Part shown: positions 54,991-64,000 of the stretch, in pieces
How positions within the stretch are numbered: position 1 is the first letter of the stretch
How the letters are laid out: each line of letters opens with the position of its first letter
Notes under the pieces: model-generated
Seen by the model: only the letters and a program-made list of their open reading frames with translations
Databases searched by the model: none
What the model was told of the DNA's origin: nothing
Program-made: the position numbers and the translations under genes
Assembly (NCBI RefSeq): GCF_918797505.1
Contig: NC_092796.1
Location: forward strand, 58,806,851 to 58,870,850
Direction of reading: 5' to 3'
Source of the DNA: Bemisia tabaci
Taxonomy: Eukaryota; Arthropoda; Insecta; Hemiptera; Aleyrodidae
Length of the DNA stretch: 64,000 bases

Positions 54991-57365
54991 CTTTTTTAAT
55001 TATAGATTTACGAAAGCAGTGATCAGTTGATCAGTTTGCGAGCAAAAACATACAAAAGAAGATAAGAAAAGAGTCTGATTCTCTCTCTTTCCAAGATCGA
55101 TCTTCTTCTTGATGCACATTTATCTGTAAAAAGGAATTTATCTATGATCAGGCAGGATAGAACTTTGCTCTGAAAATATGAATATTTGGCGACCGCGGAC
55201 GTGGAATGAAAGATTGCGTAAACTTTTCTGCCGTTGAAGAGTAATAACGAGATCCCAGCAAATGCTGAGCTTTTACATTGCTTCCAATAGAACGAACAAT
55301 TTCGTCGCCATCCCTCGCTACCTGCAACTAACTTCATAATAATTTAATTATTTACTACTTCAAAACCCATTTATTCGTCCTCGATATCGGGCCGAACGAG
55401 TAGCGAGCGGACTACAAATACAATTTCATAACGTATGAAACATTATAGGCTCCGAGTTAGGAAAACTACTTATTATCTTTAGAAATTAATTGATGCTAGT
55501 CTATTGCGTTAGAAATGCGAGGATTATTTAAACAACCAACAAATACAGAAAATCGATTGTTCGAGAGGAACCATAACTTCACTGTGTCGTCGATATGATA
55601 GGGCACGATCGTTGTCTATAAAAGTTGAATGCGGTCCTGAGATATTTGCGACGATGCAATTTGTCAAATATCGTTAAATATTCTATAAAATTGGCAACTT
55701 CTCAGTAGTTCATATGATTGTAATAATTTAATTTTATTTTATTTTATTTCATTTCATTTATTTATTATGAGTATTATAATTCTTATTTTTTTTACTTGTA
55801 AAATCCATAATGCGTAAAATGTTCGAGAAATTGTGCTGAAATTGTTTTTCTGAAATAATTGTGCCCTTTTTTTATCATATAATTGCGGATGGTCCTGAGA
55901 ATAGAACAATGTACTTATGGGCAGCTTCAAATGCAACACGCCTTTTTCTCATCTTGGGGCGCGATCTCTGACTCAATTTCGTTATTATTCGGACTTGACA
56001 TTTCCAGAAAAAGTGCTCTTTGTTATAGAAACATATCATACTAAAATATGAAAGCAATTATAGCTACGGGAGGTTTGACCGTTTTTACATTAGGCTCTTT
56101 AGGATGCATGAAAAATGTAATTAACATGATGACGAGGATACATGCGCCGCTTAATGATTATTACGATTACAATGATGATTATATTCATGATTATGGCGAG
56201 GAAGTTCTTACATAGAATTTCTTCGATGCGCCATGGACTTTAATACCACTATTCAAACTCCGAGGAATGCGCAATTGCATACCTACCTGAGTTAAGGCGA
56301 ACAAAACTTTTCTGCGCTCAAGCACATCCGTCGCTTTCCATCATTATCAAGAAGCTAATGATAAGGGATTGTGAAGCCAGGAGTACGAAACGGAAATAAA
56401 ATATCGTGCAATCGTCCCGCATCGGACGGTCAAAGCAGTATTCGGTCAGGAAAGTCATAGATTCACCAGAACGACCTTTGCTTTGATGGATAAAATGGCA
56501 TTCGCATCAATATTCCTAAGCGTATCACATCAGCTTTCCCGGAGGCGTGCAAGTAATGTGTGGTATTATTTTCTTTTATGCCTTTGCGGGGACAAGGACG
56601 TGTATGGAAAAAAAAGAGATGCTAACTTAACATCTCTTTTTTATGAAAGGACTGCTAACTTGGCAGTCCCGTTTAACGCAGAAGAAATATAGCATGTTCT
56701 TTTTCAAACGTTCTGAGGGTTACTTCGGAATTCTTCAATGCAGAAACACCAAGTTGCGAATGAATCCTATATTACAGAAAGGGCACAATCGACATCCAGA
56801 GACCAGATAAAAGGGGGAAGGAATAAAAAATTATGATGAGAGGGGAGACGAGTCCCCCCCTCCCCCGCTTATAATCTGTAAGTGACGGGAGGGGGTTTGA
56901 CCTAACTTCGATAGAATCTGACGCAAATCAAATTGCAGCACAGAGTTGAGCTTTACCGTAGGATCGATTATATTTTTGTAAATTTTTAACCATGGTAAGC
57001 CAAAAATATTCATACAATATTCAAAGAAGGTAAATTCGAAACACAAATTCACCGGTGGCATTCATAATGATTTAAAAAAGAAGTCTGATGTTGTTTCATG
57101 GTTTGTACATAAATCGTCGTTCCCCGAACGAAGGAACGTAGCTCCATTCCAAGGTTGCAAAGTTGACGCAAACAATTCAGTTTTTCACGCGAAAGTACCC
57201 GCGCAGTTTTTATCTAAACGTTTTCTGATTTCTGCATGGGATCAGGAGAAAAATCAGTGAAATTTTCAGTCAGACACTTCTAAAACTCCCATAGTAAAAA
57301 CTCACTTTGCGCAGGAGAATTTGGCAACAGTAAAATTTAGTTACACTCTTTTGTGAGGGTAACGA
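54991..57365. other. No gene recognised
   Basis: AT-rich with small open frames. An AGAGATGCTAACTTAACATCTCT hairpin-like stretch lies at about 56615-56637. Confidence 0.4.
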
Positions 57366-57371
57366 CGAATT

Positions 57372-57493
57372 GGACGTATTTCTATCAAACGGAACTATCT
57401 GCATTAAGACATGAGCCCTGAGACCCATAAGAATATGTGCATAACAAGGCTCATGTCATGATGCACATAGTTCCGTTTGCTAGAAATACGTCC
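57372..57493. mobile_element. GGACG-type foldback MITE, copy 2
   Basis: GGACGTATTTCTATCAAACG at the left and the inverse at the right, AATT outside both ends. Internal words CATGAGCCCTGAGACCCATA match 4665-4789. Confidence 0.85.
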
Positions 57494-57497
57494 AATT

Positions 57498-57895
57498 GGA
57501 CCGCGTTTAGCGGAAAGGAACCAAGTCACATCAGCTATTGCCAAATCTAACGCATGTTAGCGCCTGCAAGACTGTAGGAATACTTCACGCATAGCGCGCC
57601 GTGTACCGCGGTGCGTGCTCAACTCATATTAGCGCCCATGAAAGACCGCGTGAGTACATCACGCATTACGCGTTTGCTCCTTTCGTTTGGGAATTTAACC
57701 GAGCAATATAATTTGTTACAAGAGTGCGTTCGTACGAATCCCTTTGAAAATTTAAAGGAATTTACGTACTATGAAGAAAATTCACCGAAATTTTCACCAA
57801 AATCCGCACAACCGTTTTCATTTTATTGATACAGTCGCCCAAATAAATTTGGCAATAGCTGATGCGGCTTGGTTCCTTTCTGCTGAACGCGGTCC
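57498..57895. mobile_element. GGACCGCGTT-type foldback MITE, copy 3, with insertion
   Basis: Starts right after the AATT shared with the previous MITE and ends GAACGCGGTCC. The left arm is interrupted by about 120 bp related to the CGCCTACAAG palindrome family (57545-57665). Confidence 0.75.
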
Positions 57896-58182
57896 AATCG
57901 TTCGTGCGTAATGGATGTCCAATTGTCCATATCACTCAAAGGAAAATGGCGCGCTGATGAAGGCCCGAGGCTTTCTCAGGCCCGCAAACGACATGAAAGA
58001 CGATTCGCTGCACCGTTACACCTTGAAACCAGTCTTAAAACCTGAAAAGTTTCAATTGGAGGCAATTCTCATCGTTATGAAGAGCCAGGTAAAAAGAGAC
58101 TTGGTCCTTATTCGGGGAATGCAGTCCAATTATCTGTTTTCCCTTTCGGAGCGCGGCGGTTACCCTCCCTCTCACGGCCGCG

Positions 58183-58432
58183 CTAAGTAAAAACGCCGCA
58201 TGAGCATTCGAATGTTGCCAAATTTCCTCTCTGAAAATATCAAATTTTGATTACGGTTATGAATATTTTTGGCTTGAAATTTTTAGAATTTTTAGATCAA
58301 ATCACGAACAAAATCATCTGAAAAATCTAAGGAGAAATATTCAAAAATTTTCCTGAAAATTCGTGATTCGTCGAGGGGAATTTGGCAGCGACTGATGGCT
58401 CATACGGCTTTCTTGCTTAGGACGGCAGCTCA
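58183..58432. mobile_element. TGCCGTGCTAAGG-family foldback, copy 5
   Basis: GCTAAGTAAAAACGCCGCAT at the left and the inverse at the right (CATACGGCTTTCTTGCTTAG). Confidence 0.8.
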
Positions 58433-58655
58433 TGGCGCTCATTTACTCGGGCGCTTGTTTGTTTGTTTATTTATCTGGAGGAGAAAAAGTGGCTGAGGCG
58501 GCGAACGGCGTCCTTACAACATCGGGACGAGTTACGAGTTCAACTTGGAGCCCGGAGGGAGATAATAACACTTTTTGGATGAGGGATGTAAAATTTCCCC
58601 TCAAACTGAAACAGGAGGGCGGAACAAGTCGGAAACGAGAAGGAAGCTTACTGCC

Positions 58656-58735
58656 GCGCTGAGGAAGAACCCAGTATGAGCATTCGAGAGTTGCCGAATT
58701 TCCCGGAATAAAACATGTATTTGTGAGGAGAGTTA
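58656..58735. mobile_element. TGCCGTGCTAAGG-family foldback, left arm only
   Basis: GCCGCGCTGAGGAAGAACCC, GAGCATTCGAGAGTTGCC. The right arm is absent; a different foldback follows. Confidence 0.65.
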
Positions 58736-58742
58736 TGCATAT

Positions 58743-58998
58743 CGACGGTGAAATTGCAAAAATGGTTTTGCGATTGCGGCGTTTCAAAATCTCGCTAATA
58801 ATTTATATTTTAAATTTGACCGAACCAATATCATGACTTGAATTTTTCACAGAATATTATTGAAAGAGAAGAAAAATCACTGAAATTTTAAACAAAATTA
58901 TGTTCAGTAGTTCTCCGTGTAGAGAATGAAATATGACAGGGAGTCTGCAAAACCGCAAACCAAGATTTGCATTTCTGTAGTTTCGCCATCGATGTTTT
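58743..58998. repeat. TCGACGGTGAAA-type foldback, copy 1
   Basis: ATCGACGGTGAAATTGCAAA at the left; GTAGTTTCGCCATCGAT at the right. A better-kept copy lies at 61417-61673. Confidence 0.65.
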
Positions 58999-59002
58999 CC
59001 CT

Positions 59003-59408
59003 TGAAAGGAGGCGTATCGATGAGGGTCATTTTTGGGCCTATCCTTAATTTCCGCAACACTACGATTTTTTTCTCATTGGATGTCTATATTTTACGGGGC
59101 GTGTCACGATTTGTTAATTTTTGGTCTCTTCTCGGGTATGATATAAGGGCTTCAAAATGGATCTTAATGCCGATATTGACGAAAAATGCGAGTTCCGCCG
59201 ATTTGCGATCGATTGCCGAAAAATCAGCGCATTTATTGCCAAAATCGGTCTTCAGACCTATAAAAATGCCAGTATTAGACTCGAAAATGACCAAATTCAG
59301 ATGCATTCCGTAAAATATAGACCTTTAACAAGCAAAATATCGTCGAGTTGAAGAAATTCAGCTAGGGTTGGCCCAAAAACGGCCCTAATCGATACCTCTC
59401 CTTTTCAG
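59003..59408. repeat. Foldback with AAAGGAGGCGTATCGAT ends
   Basis: The inverse right end is ATCGATACCTCTCCTTTT. TTTTTGGGCC and GGCCCAAAAA are mirrored. The internal arms are diverged. Confidence 0.7.
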
Positions 59409-60022
59409 ATACTTCAGATCAAGTTATGAGGAGAATGGGTCACTAAACCTTGTTTTTTTATTTAAAATTCTGAAAGCACCATGTTAGTAGATTATAAGGG
59501 GTGATTTGTTGCGTATATTTGGAGCCAAAACCCTGAACACGCTTGCCAAAAAAAGTCCGAAGGCTCAAGGGTTTTTCAAACGCGCCGGAACGGCGGGAAA
59601 ATGATGGATGTGATGACAACGGCAGTTAAATCGCTGTCTCCTCTCATTTTTCACCAATGTTTGTTAAAATTAAACGTAATTTAATGTAGAACTGTCGCTT
59701 TTTCATTGCAGATAACATGAACGAGATTCGATTCTTTGACGTGAGAGATATAGTTTTCGACTTTCCTATTATTTTTATATGTATACGAGGAGTAGAAACA
59801 CATTTGACGGAAGTCGTAGAAAACCGGAGCGTTTTATGTTTGCAGAAAAGTTGCTCTCTTTGAACTGCCCATTTTTTGGATTCCAAGTTTTTTTTCGCAT
59901 TTTTAATGTGCGCATCGTGTCCTATCGTCATTGACCCCCAGAAAAAGTTATTCGCGAGTCAAAATTCGTTTATGGTTTAGTGACCCACTCTCCGAAAAAT
60001 CGGAAGAAAATACGTTATTTAA

Positions 60023-60461
60023 GGTGATTCGATGGTCGCCATATTTTGTGTCAGAACGGCATGCGATATATCGCATCAATTGGTTCCATTTTTTCAGCTA
60101 TTCGTCATTTTTCTCCAATTTTGAGATCGCAATTCCGTTGTCAGGAGACTGAAGCACTCACTTACCGATTTTAACAAAGAAATTCAACGTAATAAAGGCG
60201 TGGTTTTTTTAGAGAGAAAACATCGCATTCGATGCAGTTATCGAAACTGCACTCGAATGCGATGTTTTCTCTCTAAAAAAACCACGCCTTTATTACGTTG
60301 AATTTCTTTGTTAAAATTGGTGAGTGAGTGCTTCAGTCTCTTGACAATAGAATTGCGATCTCAAAATTGGAGAAAAATGACGAGTAGCTGGAAAATGGAA
60401 CCAATTGGTGCGATATATTGCATGCCGTTCTGACACAAAATGTGGCGTCCATCGAATCACC
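60023..60461. mobile_element. TTAA-type palindromic MITE, copy 6 (best kept)
   Basis: GGTGATTCGATGG at the left, the inverse at the right, TTAA on both sides (60019-60022 and 60462-60465). 439 bp; the arms are highly complementary, with the centre at about 60245. Confidence 0.9.
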
Positions 60462-60509
60462 TTAAGCACTTTCAGGTGAAGAAATAAAAAATTTGCTTGC
60501 AAATTCTCC

Positions 60510-60595
60510 ATTGTCCATAAGGAACTGCTGAATCCCCGAAAGTAAAAGCTTTCACCTGTCACCAAGAGGCCAGTGGAGGGTTTCTTGTCTCTAGT
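60510..60595. repeat. Dispersed repeat D2, copy 2
   Basis: GAATCCCCGAAAGTAAAAGC and GAGGCCAGTGGAGGG match 40735-40815. Confidence 0.65.
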
Positions 60596-60604
60596 CATAA
60601 TGTA

Positions 60605-60672
60605 GAATTTGTATTTTTTGAAGGAGATTCGGCAACGTCTGAAAGCTCATGCGGCGTTTTTCCTTAGCATGA
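60605..60672. mobile_element. TGCCGTGCTAAGG-family foldback, right end only
   Basis: GGCAACGTCTGAAAGCTCAT then GGCGTTTTTCCTTAGCATG. Confidence 0.65.
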
Positions 60673-60994
60673 CGGAGCTCATGCGTGAGAGCGTGTCCGC
60701 GTGTCTCCGCTCAAAGGCGCGATATTGGATGCCGGGGGAGGCGGCCTCTTCCTTTTAATTTGACGACACGTTGAGGAGGAATAAAAAGTTTCCGCCATCA
60801 GTGCTTCGACTCCGCAAAGAAGTAGGAAAGTAGTATCAAAGAAAGTAAGAAGCGCAGTTGTCAGCGTGTCGTAAAAAACAACGGCTTTCCGCTTCCCTCC
60901 GCTCTCTCCCCGAAATATGCCGTGAGAACTTTTTTCCCATCAAGAAACCACGTCAGACGGAAGTCGAATGATACAAGTTGCTTTTCACTTTGCT

Positions 60995-61230
60995 GTGCTG
61001 AGGAAAAACGCCGTATGACACTCGATAGTTGCCAAATTTCCTTCAATAAACTGAATATTTTTAAGGAGGGTTATGAATATTTTCTCTTGAACGTTTCGGA
61101 TTACTGGATCTGATTGCGAATAAAATTTTCTAAAATTTGGAGAAAAAAATATTCACAGATTTGTATTTTAACAGAGGAAATTTGGCAGCGTCTGAACGCT
61201 GATACAACGTTCTTCCTTAGCACGGCAGCA
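60995..61230. mobile_element. TGCCGTGCTAAGG-family foldback, copy 6
   Basis: GCTGTGCTGAGGAAAAACGC at the left and ACGTTCTTCCTTAGCACGGC at the right. About 236 bp. Confidence 0.85.
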
Positions 61231-61416
61231 TTACGCAGGCTATTATGGGTTTACCAAAGGATGAGGGAAGGATTCCGGGGGGGGGGGGGGGAGAAAGTAG
61301 GGATTTCCGGACTGTGGAAATAGATGCTTAGGAGAGTAGTGGAAATTTTTTAGTAAAAACTTGAAGGGAGCAAAATCGACGCAAATAGGATATGGAGTTT
61401 ACACACGTTTGCTATT

Positions 61417-61673
61417 TCGACGGTGAAACTACCAAACCACGTATCTCGGTTTGCGACGTCGCAGACTTCCTGTCATACATTATTTTTTAAATGAAAAACT
61501 ACTTAACGTCTAGTCTTGAAAATTTCTGTGATTTTTCCTCTTTGTGCGGAGAAAATTCTGTGAAAATTTCAAGGAATGATATTGATTTGGTCGACTTCAA
61601 AAAAATAAAATGCGAGCGTAGATTTTTAACACCGCAAACGAGATACGTGGTTTGGTAGTTTCACCGTCGATTT
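61417..61673. repeat. TCGACGGTGAAA-type foldback, copy 2
   Basis: TCGACGGTGAAACTACCAAA at the left, with its perfect inverse of about 30 bp at the right (TTTGGTAGTTTCACCGTCGA). The interior is diverged. Confidence 0.8.
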
Positions 61674-61747
61674 GCCTTCAATTTTCGAGTCAGGCCAAAA
61701 AATGCCCTTCAGTAATTTCCTCCAGGTTCCTCCGCACAAAAATATTT

Positions 61748-62085
61748 CTGAGGGTATGGATTCGATCAACATGAATCGATCGGAAAATAAAAACGTGAAT
61801 TGGTCGTGACGTGAACCGATCGACATATTTTTGTAAAACCGGTATCGATTCGATCGAACGATGAAAATAATAATCGATCGACGTGACTCGATCGACAAAA
61901 TTAATTGTCAATCGATTCACAGCTGTTTCGATCAATTCTAGGATTTGTTGAAGGACCCATGGGCCTATCGATCGACTTAGGGATTTGTCGATCGATCCGC
62001 GGTTGTCGATCGAATCACGTCGATCGGTTCACGTTTTTATTTTTCGATCGATTCATGTTATCCGAATCCGCATACCCTCCAAATA
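61748..62085. repeat. Foldback rich in TCGATCGA words
   Basis: The ends GAGGGTATGGATTCG and the inverse enclose arms with at least ten TCGAT/GATCG words and AAATAAAAACGTGAA mirrored. No ORF. Confidence 0.75.
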
Positions 62086-62390
62086 TTTCGTATTAGACTT
62101 CGTACTTAAAAAAAAATTATGAAAATGAGATTCTCGCGGGCTTTGATAAACGGCTGCATCTCCTTTGAGCCACTGCACCAACAGGTATTATAGTAAAGTA
62201 GTTTTCGCAGAACGTACAAAATAACCGCGCTGGTTATAGCCGAGAGCAGCTAAAAAAGCGTTATGTAAGGCTATGTGGCTTTAATGTCCATTGAAACCTT
62301 GACTGAAGTGCAATTGTTCTCTTAAAACAAAAGTTTCTCCGCTTGGAGGAAAATTCTCATTTGAAGCACGAATCCATTGATGCTACATAT

Positions 62391-62650
62391 GGACCGCGTT
62401 GAACAGAAAGGAACCATGCCACATCAGCTATTGCCAAAGTTATTTGGACAATTTAATTTTTTACGAGAGAACGTTTTCTTTTGCACGGATTTCTTTCGAA
62501 AATTATAGGGCATTTGCTTCGTACTATGGAGAAAATCCACTAAAATATGCACGAAAATTCGCACAACCGTTTACGTGTAACAAATCAGATTGCCCGACCA
62601 AATTTGGCAATAGCTGATGTGGCTTGGTTCCTTTCTGTTTAACGCGGTCC
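62391..62650. mobile_element. GGACCGCGTT-type foldback MITE, copy 4
   Basis: GGACCGCGTTGAACAGAAAG at the left and its inverse at the right, ATAT directly outside both ends. Best-kept copy. Confidence 0.85.
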
Positions 62651-62654
62651 ATAT

Positions 62655-63620
62655 ATACTGTTTGGGGTGAAATAGTATGTCTGACCGATCAGAGAGGCAA
62701 CCAACGGCCCGTTTCGGGCCATATTGTCCCATCACAAGCCCAGAATAGGGTCTTAATTTCTCTCGTTCCACTCTCAAAAGGAATCCTTGGTTGCCGTCTC
62801 GATATTTTTGCGGCAAATTGGATATCCTCATAGGAGAAATTATGCGTTTTGATGAGCTTTTTCTCTCTGTGGTTGGAATATAATTTAATATCATCGTTTT
62901 TTTGCAGCAAACTACAATACTCGCTCCTGTTTTATTTAAGACGAATACCTGTCCGCTGTGACTCTGCGGGTAATATTTTGTCATTGTCGCTGGATTGAAT
63001 GAACTTATTTAGAAATTGATATTTCTTGCATGATTGAAAATTAGAAAGTGATTTTAGTGCAGTGTCTAGAGACCATTCCGAAATTATAGCACATCAGTAT
63101 TACGAGGAGAAATATTTAATATTTCACTCGCGTCTCCTTTTCTGTTGTCGCTGAATAAATCTTGAGCGTGTAAATCGCCTTCAATTTGAAAAGATACCAC
63201 CGAACATTGCATACGTGTTCGAATAATTGCGTCACGACATATGACTATATCCTGACTAAACGAGCGGTTACGAGCTTCCATTTTCCCCCATTCCCCATGC
63301 TTCTCCCATTTCCTGGTCGTTGAATATGTATCACTGATGTTTAATTAGTTACAGGTGAAGAGTTGAGTGTGTTTAAAGGGTGCGAAACGGCTCGTGTTCT
63401 TTCGCCACCATATTTTTAGTTTTTTGTTCGATAACCACACAAAGTTCCTGACCTTCTAATGATTTTTAGAAACTTAGGGAATATCTGGAGAAGTTAAGAG
63501 TGATAAAAGGCGAATATTTTTGGGCTATCGATCATCATATTCATCCATACACATTGGGAGCAGTGCTGCCGAATTGCATTACTCTATTACCTGATCACTT
63601 TCACACATTCCATCTGTTAC
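62655..63620. other. No gene recognised
   Basis: A 137-codon minus-strand frame partly overlaps the preceding MITE; it has no recognisable domain and is not called. Confidence 0.4.
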
Positions 63621-63621
63621 A

Positions 63622-63875
63622 ACTAGCGCATTATGCAGAAAGGAACTAAGTTACATCAGTCATTGTCAAATTTCATCGGATGATTTATTTTTTTTATACA
63701 AAATAACAGTATTATATAGATTCTCTTTTTCAAGGGCTTCTTCACTTGACGTGAAGCAAATGCCGTAACATTCTCAAAAAAATACACACAGCCATTCTCC
63801 TGTAAAAAATAAGTTTCTTGGTGAAATTTGGTAATGGCTGCGATGATATCGGGTTCCGTTCTACTAACGCGGTCC
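63622..63875. mobile_element. GGACCGCGTT-type foldback MITE, copy 5, left end decayed
   Basis: The right end CTACTAACGCGGTCC is clear. The left (TAGCGCATTATGCAGAAAGG) is diverged. Confidence 0.65.
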
Positions 63876-64000
63876 TATTACTAAGCAAATCTGCAGATTA
63901 ATTATCACAAGGGTATTAATAAATCAAGTATTACTCACACATTCTTACATGTGAGCTTAGAGTATTAGAATCTCACGATTTAGTGATCATTAAAACGGAA

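Noticed and set aside
62571..62984. 137-codon minus-strand ORF
   Set aside because: It overlaps a MITE, and composition and lack of motif suggest chance.

Overview
The window is eukaryotic and almost entirely transposon-derived. Introns with GT-AG borders, non-LTR retrotransposons, dozens of AT-rich foldback elements and the absence of dense coding suggest an insect, perhaps a hemipteran such as a whitefly. The species guess is weak and rests on general repeat character and gene families. No rRNA, tRNA, CRISPR or bacterial-type operon was seen. Small ORFs outside the genes below look like chance.

Layout. 1-5.9 kb holds foldback elements and a Jockey-like LINE remnant. 5.98-8.5 kb holds a broken LINE split by a 1.3-kb insertion that begins with a cluster of GC hairpins. 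8.5-12.5 kb carries an intact R4/Dong-like retrotransposon (1203 codons, minus strand) that sits in the ATT-repeat tail of that LINE. A 500-N gap (12508-13007) follows, and then 13008-18179 repeats 7407-12507 with many one-base indels. This is best read as two redundant contig ends at a scaffold join, not a real duplication.

The main discovery is at 18660-33713. Two halves of one TTAA-type MITE (18298-18659 and 33714-33793) flank a single 15-kb insertion ending in the inverted repeat CCCATGTAGCA. Inside it are (i) a 794-aa En/Spm (CACTA)-like transposase ORF with its own splice acceptor, and (ii) a six-exon, 460-aa gene (DUF4806-like C-terminus) whose first intron contains the transposase ORF. 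A GC-rich promoter-like region precedes both, and AT-rich repeats lie just inside the ends. The layout resembles maize En/Spm, where the transposase ORFs lie in the first intron of the gene for the subterminal-repeat-binding protein. An RTE-like LINE (27861-30987, 12-bp target duplication) and a 512-bp foldback (TA duplication) inserted into it later.

33.9-64 kb has no convincing gene. It holds a GC-rich island with a giant hairpin and a 97-bp array of splice-acceptor-like units (34.5-35.8 kb), and many foldback families. Three families share GGAC termini and 4-bp AT-rich target duplications. A 1.2-kb near-perfect foldback (43652-44862) is inserted at TA inside another foldback copy. Nested insertions give a relative chronology.
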